64,000 bases of DNA from Tricholoma matsutake (taxonomy: Eukaryota > Basidiomycota > Agaricomycetes > Agaricales > Tricholomataceae). Of this stretch, positions 11,140 to 22,522 are shown piece after piece (position 1 is the stretch's first letter; every line of letters starts with the position of its first letter). The notes under the pieces were generated by a model, which was not told where the DNA came from, did no database searches, and was given only the letters and a program-made list of their open reading frames with translations. The position numbers and the translations under genes are program-made. The DNA lies in assembly GCA_026075535.2 (NCBI GenBank), contig AP026538.1, forward strand, positions 6,944,001 to 7,008,000, read 5' to 3'.

Positions 11140-14100
11140 TTTCTGAACCCTTATCAACTCTGGCTCCTCCCACTGCTTCCTTGACTCCTCCTTCATGTTG
11201 AATAACCAACTCAGCATGGAATCCATTAACCCGATCAGTTTATGACTCTTTGATGGAACTTGCAACTCCACCATAACTCAGATCGTCAAACTTCCAGTCA
11301 CTTTCCCTGCCAGTGAAGTATTCAATTTGTCATTTTATGTAACCTCGCTCAACTCTTCCTGTTCTGCCGTACTTGGTCATAACTGGCTGAAGCAATACAA
11401 TCTGTTGATTGACTGGTCTTCAAGCCAACTCGCTTTCCACTCTGCAGATCATAGAGGTCCAGCACCCCTGATGTCACCTTTGTCCCCAAATCTTCTGGTA
11501 GAAATCCTTGACTCTTCTGCACTTTCTGAACCCCCCATTCCTCCTAAGTTTACACCTCCCGACATCTCCTTCATCAATGCTGCTGCTTATGCACGTGCTA
11601 GCAAACTTCCTGGGGCAATAGCTTTTCAGATGACCTTCACTCCAGAAGGGTTATCCGCCTGCTCTGCCCATTCTGCTAACTCCTCTGACCTTTCCGATAT
11701 TCCGCCCGAGTATCACAAATTTGCTAATGTCTTTAATAAGACTAAAGCAGATACCCTTCCTCCGCATCGGTCTTACAACCTCAAGATAGAGACAGAAGAC
11801 AACACTCCTCCACCTCCGGGCCACATGTATTCTCTCTCCCCCTCTGAATTAGAAGCCTTACGAGTCTTTATTGACAAAAACATCCACTCAGGTTTCATTC
11901 GCCCATCCAAGTCTCTGCATGGCACTCTGATTCTCTTTGTCAAGAAGAAGGACAGTAGTCTCCAACTTTGTGTCGACTACCGAGGACTCAATCATCTTAT
12001 GAAGAAAGACTGCTATCCCCTTCCTCTCATTTCCGACCTCCTCGACTCTCCCTGAAAAGCCCGCTTATTCACCAAGATAGACTTGTGGCACACTTATCAC
12101 CTAGTCTGCATCGCTGATGATGATGAGTGGAAAACTACTTTCTGCACCCGCTATGGATCCTTCGAGTGGTTGGTGGTTCCCTTTGGACTCACTAATGCAC
12201 CCGCAGCTTTCCAGTGGTTTATGAACAACATCTTCAGTGACATGCTGGATGTTTGTGTCATCGTATACCTCAACAACATCCTAATCTATTCCGATGACAA
12301 GTCCCAGCATGGGGCTCACATCAAAGAAGTCCTCTGCCGTCTCTGGAAGAATGGACTTTACGCCTCTCCACAGAAATGTGAGTTCCACAAAGACACCATC
12401 AAATATTTAGGGTTCATCCTTTCACTGGATGGACTGCGGATGTCTGAAGATAAAGTCAAAACTATGCTTGACTGGCCCGAGCCTAGGAAAGTTAAGGATA
12501 TTCAATCCTTCTTAGGCTTTTGCAACTTTTACTGCTGCTTCATTAATGGCTATTCAGACATTGTCATCCCACTCACCCGCTTGACACAGAAATCTGCACC
12601 TTGGGACTTCAACAAGAAGTGCTGCAATGCCTTTGAAAGGCTCAAACAAGAATTCACTCACGCACCCATCTTAACACAATGGGTACCTGACTCACAGATG
12701 GTACTCAAAACTGATGCTTCTGACTATGCCCTAGTGGATATCCTTTCAGTTTACACTGCAGATGGAGAAATCCATCCAGTCACCTTTCATTCCCACTCCT
12801 TCAATCCTGCTGAACTAAATTGCAACACCCATGATAAGGAACTCTTGGCCATTTTCAAGGCCTTCAAACACTGGCGGCAGTATTTCGAGGGTTCCACAAA
12901 CCCAGTTGATGTGGTCACCGACCACAAAAATCTTGAGTACTTCAGCACTACCAAGTTGCTCACCCATCACCAGGCCCATTGGTCTGAGTACCTTTCCCAA
13001 TTCAATCTTGTCATCCGCTTCCGCCCCGGAGAACTAGGGGCCAAGCCAGACACATTCACTAGACGTTGGGACGTCTACTGCAAAGGGGGAAATAGCGACT
13101 TTGCCTCCGTAAACCCAACCAACTTCCGACCTGTATTCACACAGGAACAGCTCACCTCTTCCCTCTGCGCCACCTATTTCGCCACACCCATTCTTCGACA
13201 AGCAGTAATCATGGATGTTGAGAAACTCCACCACAACATCCGCACCTCCCTACCCCTTGACCCTTTATCATCTGCACATCTTCTGACACCTGTCGACTCC
13301 AACTGGACCATAGATGAGGCAGGTCTTCTCTGCCACTTTGACCGGATTTATGTTCTGGATGTCGTGGATCTTCGCCTCAAGGTCCTTCAGTACAAACACG
13401 ATCACATCCTCTCTGGCCACTTTGGACAAAACAAAACCCAGCAGCTTGTCCGCCAGGAATATGTTTGGCCAAACCTCCGCACCTTTGTGCAGGAATTCTG
13501 CAAAACCTGTACCACTTGCAAATGATCCAAGTCACCTCAACACAAGCCCTACGGGTTTCTAAAGCAACTTCTGGTTCCGGAACGACCTTGGAACTCCATC
13601 TCCATGGACTTCATTGAACAACTACCCAACTCTGATGGTCACACCGCTATCCTGGTCATCGTTGACCATCTCACCAAGCAAGGCATCTTCATCCCAACTG
13701 TCAATGAGATCACAGCCCAAGAACTAGCCAATCTGTTCATCCTCCACATCTTCTCCAAGCATGGTGTCCCATCGCATGTCACTTGCGACCAGGGATCCAA
13801 GTTTGTCTCCCATTTCTTCCGCTCCCTCGGAAAAGCACTCGACATGCAGATCCACTTCACTTCTGGTTATCACCCACAAGGTGATGGTCAGACAGAATGA
13901 CTTAATCAGACCTTGGAGCAGTACCTCCGGATCTTCTGCAACTATCAGCAGGACGACTGGTCTCACCTCTTACCCTTGGGCGAATTTGCCTACAACAATG
14001 CTCCTTCTGCCTCTACAGGTGTATCCCCTTTCTTTGCCAACAAAGGCTATCACCTGAACATTTCCGTCTTTCCAGAATGCGACTTAGCTTCACAGCGTGC

Positions 14101-14680
14101 CCATGAGTTCATCATCGACTTAGATGACCTTCATCAGGAGCTTCGGAAACAACTTGCGGCCACTCAAGAATGTTATCAAGGTCCTGTGGACAAACATCGG
14201 GCACCCACACCCGACTTCAACATTGGTGATTCTGCCTACATCACTGCAGAAAATATCCGCACCACACGTCCTTCCAAGAAACTTTCCGAAAAGCACCATG
14301 GCCCCTTTGAAATCATTGCCTGCCCGGGCACTCACTCAGTCACCCTGCAGCTCCCGGATCACATGCGGGCCATTCACCCTGTTTTCCATGTCTCTCAACT
14401 AGAGAAACACTCCCTGAACACAATTCCAAATTGAGTACAACCTCCACCTCCTCCGATCACCATCAATGACAAGCTCGAATATGAGATTGCCGAAGTCCTC
14501 AACTCCAAAGTCAACAACCGACGTCGCTGCAAGATTCTCTACCTCATCTGATGGGAAGGTTACCAGGGAACCGACAAAGAGACTTCCTGGCTACCTGTTA
14601 CAGAACTTGACCATGCCCAAGAACTCCTTGTGGATTTTCACACCCACTACCCACAGAAACCTGGACCATTACCCACTTAA
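11140..14680 (+). pseudogene. Pol of the chromovirus: protease, RT, RNase H, integrase, chromodomain
   Basis: Domains in order: a retropepsin-like region near 11,150 with NSGSSHCF where DSGxSH is expected; the linker ending VLGHNWLKQYNLLIDW (11,370); RT from 11,880 to 12,600 (YRGLNHLMKKDCYPLPLI, FTKIDLWHTYHLV, PFGLTNAPAAFQ); RNase H (LKTDASDYALVDIL, 12,707; VVTDHKNLEYF, 12,915); the integrase zinc region (HILSGHFGQNKTQQLVRQEYVWP, shortened here to its H and C positions, 13,400-13,520); the integrase core (MDFIEQLPNSDGHTAILV, 13,604; DQGSKFVSHF, 13,790); and a chromodomain (EIAEVLNSKVNN, 14,480). The RT catalytic box reads YLNN (12,266-12,277) instead of YxDD. TGA stops occur at 12,053, 13,523, about 13,898 and 14,549. 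It cannot be functional. Confidence 0.9.
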
Positions 14681-14764
14681 AGACTATTCACATTACTTAT
14701 TCACTCAGTCCAAACTCAGAACAAATTTTATTGAAAAAAGATTTTTTTGGACCCGACTGGGTCC

Positions 14765-15759
14765 CTACACTATCACCACTTCTCCCTCTCCATCTTCATC
14801 TCCCTCTCCCCCAACTTCACCTGCATCTCCGCCCTCATCCTTCTCTTCACCCTCCTCACCCTCTTCTTCATCCTCACTCTCCTCCTCGTCATCAGCTTGC
14901 CTTTTCTCCAGATATCTCTGGAAGGCCTCCCAGTCATCTCCAGATTTTCGGATCCCGCGTCTTTCCTGCCAGGACTCTTGCACCACCCGCTCCACCTCTT
15001 TGTCACCCTTGTCGCTCTCCTCCCCGGCACTTTCTTCCTCCACCCACTCTGGGTTCATAGCGTCCCGAATCTCCCCCATCAACTCCCGCACCGCAGTAGC
15101 CACCTCAGCAAACCCCTTCCTTATTAACTTCATCATTTGTTGCATTAATTCCGGGTTTTCCCCAGTCGCCCCCGTTGTTCCCACCAGTTTTGCCGCAGGG
15201 GCTTCCTGCCCCTCCCACACTACCTCCTCGCACTTATGTTTGATGTGCATGCAGTTGTCACACACGCGTCCCTTCGCACCCATCTTGAAACAAGCGATCT
15301 TTTGATATTTGCATCTAGGCCACTTGTCAGTAAAAAGAGACTGAAAAGGGAAACAAGTATGCACCTTTTGCAAGGCAATGCAGCCTGCACCCGCACTGGA
15401 CCCTCCAACCCCTCCAACCCCACTTGTGCCTTTGACTTGGCGACTTTCTTTTTCTTTGGGGACTTGCTCCCCTCGGCCTCATCCTCCAAACCTGTGGCCG
15501 CAGCCACCCGCTTCTTCTCTGCTCGTCTTGCAGCTGATACCTCTTTTTTTCGCGCCTCTGCCTGGCGCACCTCCTCAGCCTTTGCAGCCTCCTCTGCTGC
15601 CTTCTGCGCCTCCTGCGCCCGGCACTCCTCCTCCCTCACCACTTCCTCCAGCTCCTTCATCTCCTGTTCCATCTGCTCCTTCATTGCCTGCTCCCTCTGT
15701 TTGTGTTGGGCCCTCATCGCAGCCAATTTGATCTGCACGGATACTGCTGGAGGGGACAT
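14765..15759 (-). CDS. Antisense accessory ORF in the chromovirus: coiled coil, Cys motif, acidic tail
   Basis: Minus-strand frame from MSPPAVSVQIKLAAMRAQ at 15,759. Residues about 10-85 are a charged Glu/Ala/Arg/Lys-rich coiled coil (KEQMEQEMKELEEVVREEE). A Lys-rich patch (KSPKKKKVAKSK) follows, possibly a nuclear signal, then PCKRC near 15,380. A one-base frame change near 15,330-15,380, either a mutation or an unrecognised short intron, leads into PRCKYQKIACF and VCDNCMHIKHKC, giving a Cys pattern like a binuclear zinc cluster. The tail (14,765-15,000) is strongly acidic (DDEEESEDEEEGEEGEE). It lies between pol and the 3' LTR on the opposite strand. Function unknown; similar antisense ORFs may be a family trait of agaricomycete Gypsy elements, but I cannot verify that here. 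Confidence 0.55.
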
Positions 15760-15896
15760 AATTGATAGTTGATGGGAGAAGGAAAGAACGTGAAAATTTT
15801 TTCAACCAATTACTGCATTCAGAAAATTCAACCAACTTCCTCATTCAGACTCAAACCCTCATGTGCCTCATAGGCTCGGCACTAAGGGGGAAATAC

Positions 15897-17396
15897 TGTC
15901 AAGAACCATTCCTTGCCCAATCAGAACCCACATCCATCCGACCCTTTCCCACACGTCGAACATGACTTTTGCCTACGCCTCCCAATTTCATTCCTGGCCA
16001 CCTTGCACTGCCCACACTGCTGTGCACCAGGCCACCTTGTACAGCATCCATGGCTGCCTTTCCAAGGCTGCCATCTCTATTGCAAATTCAACTATGGATT
16101 CCTGTGCGGCTCCCACTAGATAATTTATCTACACAGTCGAGACACTGCCGCAATCTTCGTTCCTGTTCCACATTATTCTGGACTACTAGTGTTTAAAGGT
16201 TCAGTCTGTAGGACTGAAAAAAAGACTGAAACTGAACTGAACTGGACTGATTAGGACCGGACCAGTGGTCTATTTATGGACTGGTCTTTTTCAGTCCAGT
16301 TGCTGGTCTTTTGTTTTGAAAAATATAGTAGGACCAATGAAAAACCGGTTGCAACCGGTTTTTCTTCTCAACGTATGCTGGACCTTACTCCCACACATAT
16401 TTACTTCATTTTCGGTCCCTGGATCATCAAAAATGGTCAAGAATTGGTTGAGATATGACCAAAAACATTTCTGTATGAGTATTTTGTTGTATCAGAACAA
16501 CTTTGATTGCATTGCTTATTACCTGAGTTATAATTTTTTTTGTACAGCTATATGACATCATAAAAGTAACAACAACACACCTAATTATCTGTACCATGGG
16601 ATTTTATTCATATAACAGCCCAAATGAGTGCAACTACAAAGTACAAATTACAAACTACAAACCGCAACTTGAATGCATGTCCTTTCAGTTTTGGCCATAT
16701 CTCAGTCAAATCTTGACAGAATTGCTTAAATGTTGGATCAGTCTACGGAGCATTACGATCTCTATCCATGAATATAATATATATGAGGTAATAGCTATAT
16801 TTGTTGAGATACATATGGGTTATTTGGCACAATAAATTTTATGACAAAAGACCGGTCCTAAAAGGTCCAGTTGTGGTCCTCCAATATCTGGGTCAGTCCT
16901 AGACTGGTTGCAGTTGCTGGTTGCCCCATTTGGAAGTCAAAAACCGGACTGGACTGGACCTTTAAACACTATGGACTACAGTATTTAAGCTTAGTTAGTT
17001 TCGCCTTGTATTCCTGAGTTTGTATATCAACATAGACTCGACTTTACCCTGCCAATCTAAAACCTCCTTCTACTCCAACTCCTGTCCTCTAAGAGTCTGA
17101 ACTCCATTTGACTCAACCTCTAGTCTCCCTCTGAAGTTCTAGTCTCATCTGAACTTAACCTAAGTCCCTCCGTACTCCTCCCCACATTTACCCACACTCT
17201 CCTGCTCCTACCTCTAAACCCTCAACTTGAAATTAGGACACCAGATGAGGTGAAGGGCACAGCTTCTTACAAGCTGAAGCCAAGTCCTTTCCATTTCCCC
17301 TCCCGCAGAATCTGCATCGACCCGACAATCTCCCACTATCATCACCCGCAGTGTCCGGTCAGATTCCGAAGCAGCTTCTAGGATCAGTTCTTAACA
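15897..17396 (+). repeat. 3' LTR of the chromovirus, split by a MITE
   Basis: Starts TGTCAAGAAC and ends TTCTTAACA, followed by the target copy GCATG. Its 1,500 bp minus the 785-bp MITE and one 8-bp duplicate equals 707 bp, exactly the size of the 5' LTR. Sequence resumes after the MITE with ggactacagtatttaagcttag, as at 9,160 in the 5' LTR. Confidence 0.95.
16187..16971. mobile_element. hAT-type MITE copy 1, 785 bp
   Basis: Ends are TAGTGTTTAAAGGT and its inverse ACCTTTAAACACTA, flanked by the perfect 8-bp duplication TGGACTAC at 16,179-16,186 and 16,972-16,979. No coding sequence. Subterminal regions are rich in ggactggact and aaccggtt units. It is inserted in the 3' LTR of the chromovirus, so it is younger than that element. 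A second, inverted copy lies at 59,904-60,730. Confidence 0.9.
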
Positions 17397-17521
17397 GCAT
17401 GAAGGAAAGAAGAGTTGACTGAAACATAGGGCAGACTTGAAACAAGTGCAACTGTTTCATCCAGCGGAGTTGGCAATGGTGGTCATGGTAAAAGCACAAT
17501 GAGAATAGCCGTCAATTGAGC

Positions 17522-17740
17522 TCACATGAGAACATGGGAGGGTGGTCACAGTAAAAGCTCATGGGACCTGGAAAACAAGAATAGTGTTATTTGAGCTTGG
17601 GTGTACACCATGTGTGGTCACAGTAAACAGCTCACAGGACCTGGAAAATGAGAATAGTGTTATTTTAGCTTGGGGTTACACCACATGTGGTCATGGTAAA
17701 CAGCTCACAGGACCTGGAAAACAAGAATAGTGTCATTTGA
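17522..17740. repeat. 72-73-bp tandem repeat, about three units
   Basis: Units contain gtggtcacagtaaacagctcacaggacctggaaaa-type sequence followed by gaatagtgttatttgagcttggg; the ctggaaaa marks fall at 17,569, 17,641 and 17,714. The array is the target of the Ngaro-type element: its next unit resumes at 24,320 (gctcagggggacagcatgtgtggtcatgg). The preceding 120 bp (17,402-17,521) contain no recognisable gene apart from possible Helitron remnants. Confidence 0.8.
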
Positions 17741-18545
17741 CCTCTGCTGCATGGCTCAAGATGGACCAAGGTAGTGCAATCAGAGGTCCTGATGGACCCC
17801 AAAAAATGGATAAATGAAGGAATGGAGAGGCTACATGAGAGATACTACAAAAGACAAGGAGTAGATATCTATATAATACAAAGGGAGTGGAGGGAGGGCA
17901 ATGAAAAAAGAAGCTGAGCCACACAAAGAGTTCCACAATATGTGCTCATGATAAATATAATGAAGGCAACAAGAAGATGAGAAGCTCACTATGAAGATTC
18001 AACTGGAAATGGTAGTGAAGCTAGAAGATCACAGTTGAATCCTGGAAAGTGAGGATGATAATAAGATTATCAAGATAGAAATGGAATCAGAAAAGATCTT
18101 ATGACATAAGATAGTTACTGTAGATTGATGGCAGAGCTGGAGCTCCTGAAGCCAATAATAACAACTATCTTGAGAAAGTAAGATCAAAACTGGAAAGATG
18201 CATGAAGTGCTTACCTGTACTGCAGAGTGATGTGGAAGTCAAGAGTAAAGCAGTACAGGAGAAATCTCCTATTATGCCAAACTGTTCATGACAAGACCTC
18301 AGCTAGAACTCTAGCACCGAGCTGCAAATGGCACAATGATCGGAGTGAGATAGGGTGAGCAGAGCTCAGTGCTGAAAAGTGGGTGTACCCCTCGAGAAAG
18401 CTCAGAGGCCTTCAAAAACTCTCCTTACCCTTGGAACCCATGTTTATGCTGACCTCTGCTGTGTGGCTCAAGATGGACCAAGGTAGCGCAGTCAGAGGTC
18501 CTGATGGACCCCAAAAAATGGATAAATGAAGGAATGGAGAGGCTA
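17741..18545. repeat. Ngaro B2-A2-B1 split repeats
   Basis: The stretch cctctgctgcatggctcaag...gaatggagaggct occurs at 17,741-17,826 (B2) and again at 18,453-18,545 (B1) with only a few changes. Between them, 17,827-18,450 (A2) matches the far copy A1 at 23,855-24,317, for example gaaaaaagaagctgagccac, agctagaagatcacagttgaat and ggagctcctgaagccaataataac. A2 is longer than A1 by about 160 bp through internal indels. The arrangement permits a circular intermediate that restores the full-length copy after reverse transcription, as described for DIRS/Ngaro elements. Confidence 0.75.
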
Positions 18546-18739
18546 TTGAATGATGGATGAATGATGGATGCTGGTGAAAGAGTGAGGAGGGGATGGTGGA
18601 GGTGTGGAGTGATGAGAGAAGCAATGTTAAGGATAAGAACATTGCAAATGTGCAGCAGCCAGTTCCTGTTCTGCATGGATAGTAGGGTTCTCCCAAATGT
18701 ATATCTTCCATGCAGCTGATGACCATCATCCAATTGCTT

Positions 18740-19700
18740 GAATGATGGATTCAGACAAACCTAATGCAGCTAGAAAAGTTGCACCTCCTGCATGGTGATA
18801 GGTCCACTTTGGCAGCTGAGCTCTGAAAACAATAGATCACACTTGGACACACTCTTCACAATGTCCTACAATTTCATGAATGCTTACGAATGCCTACAAA
18901 CACACAAAACAATGACATGACACTTCAAAATGTTTAGAAAGACTTCAAACCATTTTGAACAACTTTGTCCATCGTATTCTTATTGTACTGCACCTTTAAC
19001 ACACATTCCCAACATTACACACACTGACATATCATGTTCCCGCCACAACAAACATGAGGAGACACAATGGCTAGCACCTTAGCGCGCATCGAGGCACTTT
19101 TCAATGTATTCATGATTTATTGGAACCACAAGACAAGGAGATCTGATATATCATGTATATTACATGTTTCCTTCTTATCATTTTCTCATTTACTTCGTGA
19201 TTTTGACACCTTTTTCACTGCCTGATGTTTACCACATGTTTTGCCTCATGGCCTTTTACCTTTTTAGTACTATCTCTCTAGAACATATATAGTTTGGTGT
19301 ATTTACTGTTGACAGGGGTAAGAAATCATCTTCCCACATCACATATTGTCTGGCTTAAGGGTTCTACTCTTGAGTCTTAGCTCAGTCTTAGTCTGAACTC
19401 TCTCAAGTATTCTGTGAACTACGTCATTTTGCTACTAAGTTTCTCAAAACTTTTGTCAATTGTCTATCTACCCTGTCATCATCTTTTACATCACCTTCAC
19501 CTATTGTCACCATCTCCCAAATGCATCAAAACCATTTCAAGGATTTTTGAATTCCTTCACATCACAGTTAAACCCTTTCATATCATTTTGAAACACTTTG
19601 TAGTGTTTTGTACTACTTCATACAGTTTTGCAGGACTTTGCACCACCTAGCACTGCTTTGCAATGTTTCATAGTACATCTACTGGCCTTTGGATAGGACG
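18740..19700. repeat. LTR-like sequence related, in reverse, to the family at 58,796
   Basis: No coding sequence is evident. The stretch ctgatgtttaccacatgttttgcctcatggcc (19,221-19,252) is close to the reverse complement of 59,361-59,390, and the short ctttgca/ctttgta units at 19,590-19,680 mirror the ttgcaatgatttt units at 58,970-59,040. It lies between the tyrosine recombinase and the B1 repeat and probably removed the recombinase C-terminus. Boundaries are uncertain. Confidence 0.35.
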
Positions 19701-20605
19701 CTGATATTCAGTACTACCTCGCAACCTTCCTCTGACTCGTGTTATATCTCCTAAGACCAGTTTTGTTGGTTTTGGTAGAGTTTCTGGGTTGAGCACCATC
19801 AACAGGGTGAATGTCCACCAAAGTCGTGGCTGAGGATGGCAAAAAATTTTCTATCAAACCAAGATTGAGTGGGGTGAGTGCCATCTTGATGAAGCCACAA
19901 TGCTGCTCATGATCCATGCAAGCTGTTGCATTTATTTGTGTACCTGTGGAGAAGGCCCATGGGATTGGCAATTGATTGCATCGTGAATAAAATGTCAGTA
20001 CTGCAGTACAGGGGGTCAGATTTGTGGTAAGAGAGATGATACTGTGCATGCCCTTTTCTGAAACAGAGAGCTGCTCACTTGATAATCTTCCACCAATCAA
20101 ACAAAGACTTATCATTTTTCTGCATGAGTTCGCCCATGTGATGGCATGCATAGAATGCACAGAACAAAATAGTTGCAAATAGTAGGTCATCATAGGAGCC
20201 AGAGCAATCTGCTACTTGCAGGAAGGTCTGCAAGTGTGTGGTGCACAATGGAAGTTTATGTTTTACAGGGTCCACGCGCAGCTTCTTTGAACCATGTATT
20301 GTTGTGGTGACAAGGGGGTGCAGCTGATTATCATCAAAATGTGGATAAATGTCATGGAGGAAATGGCAAGCTCTGGTAAGGTATTTTGGTGCAGATGTAA
20401 TAAATTGAGAGGTGTAAGCAATGTAGCATGACAAGGTTTGGGGTGTCAGGTCCAGGGACAATCCATGAGATGTACAAAAGTTGATGTAATCCCTAGCCCC
20501 CATGGCATACCCTTTCACAGTTGAGCGCTCGATAGCACTCGCTTGAAGATGACATACTTGGTCATCCAGGTCCACCAGATCCATGGGAGGATGAGTCACC
20601 TGCAT
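19700..20605 (-). pseudogene. Tyrosine recombinase of the Ngaro-type element
   Basis: The minus-strand reading has an N-terminal core-binding part (STVKGYAMGARDYINFC, LSCYIAYTSQFI, YLTRACHFLHDIYPHF) and a start of the catalytic part (LLFATILFCAFYACHHMGEL, 20,110-20,170). In that motif a chromosomal-integrase-like Arg is expected where HMGE stands (usual form HRSGE), so the first catalytic Arg appears lost. Downstream, a shifted frame holds DFGGHSP (about 19,820) in place of the GHSxRAGG box, then degenerates. The recombinase would integrate the circular cDNA. It is inactive by frameshift, the missing Arg and C-terminal loss. Confidence 0.75.
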
Positions 20606-20710
20606 GCTGGTGGCTCAGCCTCCCAGAGTGCTCAAAAGCACTTCCTCCATCATGCTGGCAACAGCTCCCATGGGGGGGGTGAAGGGATGGATGTGGTCAG
20701 CAGGGAATTT

Positions 20711-22480
20711 TCAATGATACTCATCGAGGAGAAGACAAGATAACATATCTGCCTGGATGTTTTTCTTCCCTTCAATATGCCTTGCACATAAGTCGATGCC
20801 AGAGTTCAAAACCACCTCTGGTAACCCAAGGAGAGGAGCATTATGCATTGACTGTGATGTATGAAGGGTATTCAGGACATGAACAGAGTCTAAACTGTCT
20901 GACCAGAGAAGTACTCGGCAAGGTGGATGAGCGAAGGATGCAATGTGATGAATTCTGCATAGGATTGCCATTAATTTCAAGAAGAAGATGTCGACCTTCT
21001 CAGAACCAGGGTGAATTTTGTACACAAACCCTTGGTTGGTGAAGACGAAGGACAAGGCAGATGTCAAAGCAGTGTCTGTCCACAAAACAATGTTGGCTTC
21101 ATTGTCAGACCACAACCCAAAATCAGCAAACCAAATGCCTATGGAGCAAGAAATGATGGATTTCAACCAAGACAGATCAGAAATGATGACACCATTGAGG
21201 GGGATGCCAGAAAAGGCATGTGATTTACTGCTCATCTTACGGTACAACTCAGTTAAAGTGGGGCAACCCCAAGGGAGCACATTTAGTAGCCAGTTGAGAT
21301 GACCTGTGAGGCATTGCCAATCTCAGAGAGTAGGATTATGGCCAGGTGTCGCAAGGAAGGTGTCAATCTTTAAGATTAAATTGCTCACAGATGAAGGAGG
21401 TAAGGAAATGCTCCCTTGATTTGCATCTACCCAGAATCCAATAATCTTGAGTAGCTTACCATGATCTTGCTTTTTATCTTCAAAAGGGCATGAGATGTAT
21501 CCCTACAAAATCAGTAGCTGAACCTGGCGAGGAGGCCATTGTCCACCCCAAACTTCGATCAGATGGTCTTCAAAGTCCCATCCAAAAAAGTTGTCATATA
21601 TATGTGGAGTCCAAGAATGTTGAATTTGTGCATTGCGAGCCAGCACAGTAACCCAGAGACTGCACACCAGATTTGAGGGGACGCTCTGTTGCTGAACACC
21701 AGACGTCACACAATGTACAACATACCCTTGATGTTGATGACTTGATGCAATTGAAAGAGAGGATGTGCCAGTAAATTAAGGAATGTGGTGGAGATGTCCA
21801 ATTTGAAAGTGATGATATGCCTTCCTAATTTTGCCTTGCGAGCATCATGGAGTGTCTGCCCAAAGGATCACATGTCCTCATACTTGACCTTAGCTTCAGC
21901 CTGAGGTATGCCATCATTGATCCCAGAACTTGAGTGGTCAGTAACCACCCATGGCTTCTCATGTTGCCACACGACAAACATGGGGGACACTTTCATTCCT
22001 GGAAGGAGAGACATCTCTGGAAGAGGATCAGACCACCTTCCCACTTTAACTTCCCTATCCTTGAAAGCTCAGATTTGCTCTTGATCCAGATCATTTGCAG
22101 GATAGTTTTTTGTCACCTCTTCAACCTCGATCTTCCAGTCACTGTCGTCTAATGGCCAAAAGCCTTCTTGGAATCCCTCCATGACAGAACGGACAAATGG
22201 TTGGTTGGGGTGGTCAGAAAGGAGCAACTCCATCTTGTCAACATTGAAAGGAGTGTCAACTTTGATCGCATCCCCAAGAGATTGAATGGAGGCTTGAAGC
22301 TGAGGGTCATCCAGAAGATGTTGAGGTAGAGAAGGGAGAGGCAGAGCAATCTCAGTATAATGGGCAGCAAGAGAAATAGTATTTTGAAAGCTATCAGACC
22401 AAACAAAACCTTGATGAAACCGAGGAGGGTCTAGAAAATCATGGGAATTATGTTTTAATGTAGGATTAGAAGTAGTAAAT
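20711..22480 (-). pseudogene. Reverse transcriptase and RNase H of the Ngaro-type element
   Basis: Minus-strand reading. A pre-RT segment at 22,069-22,450 contains KMELLLSDHPNQPFVRSV and GFQEGFWPL, typical of fungal Ngaro/DIRS pol proteins. RT palm remnants at 21,503-21,709 read VCSLWVTVLARN and HIYDNFFGWDFEDHL, where YVDDNFGWDF is usual, so the second catalytic Asp is altered. The RNase H-like segment at 20,711-21,280 has IVLWTDTALTSALSFVF, RVLLWSDSLDSVHVLN and ARHIEGKKNIQADMLS. The region 21,720-22,060 reads with stops. It is decayed throughout. Confidence 0.7.
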
Positions 22481-22522
22481 GTCCTAGGCCCGGTCTCAAC
22501 AAATGAAGACACCCTGTCATAA

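Larger units (their letters stand above)
8878..17396 (+). mobile_element. Ty3/Gypsy chromovirus, full length, inactivated
   Basis: A complete LTR retrotransposon with two 707-bp LTRs (the 3' one enlarged by a MITE) and a perfect 5-bp target duplication GCATG at 8,873-8,877 and 17,397-17,401. Inside are gag with a zinc knuckle, protease, reverse transcriptase, RNase H, integrase and a chromodomain, which defines the chromovirus branch. A purine tract (actaagggggaaa, about 15,881-15,893) precedes the 3' LTR. An extra antisense ORF lies between pol and the 3' LTR. Several in-frame stops and active-site losses show it is dead; most changes are at former CpG sites. It is inserted in the Helitron. 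Confidence 0.95.

Noticed and set aside
14466..15305. Plus-strand Ser/Pro-rich open frame in the chromovirus
   Set aside because: It begins in the chromodomain in a wrong frame and its Ser/Pro runs are the complement of the Glu/Asp-rich antisense ORF; no motif of its own.
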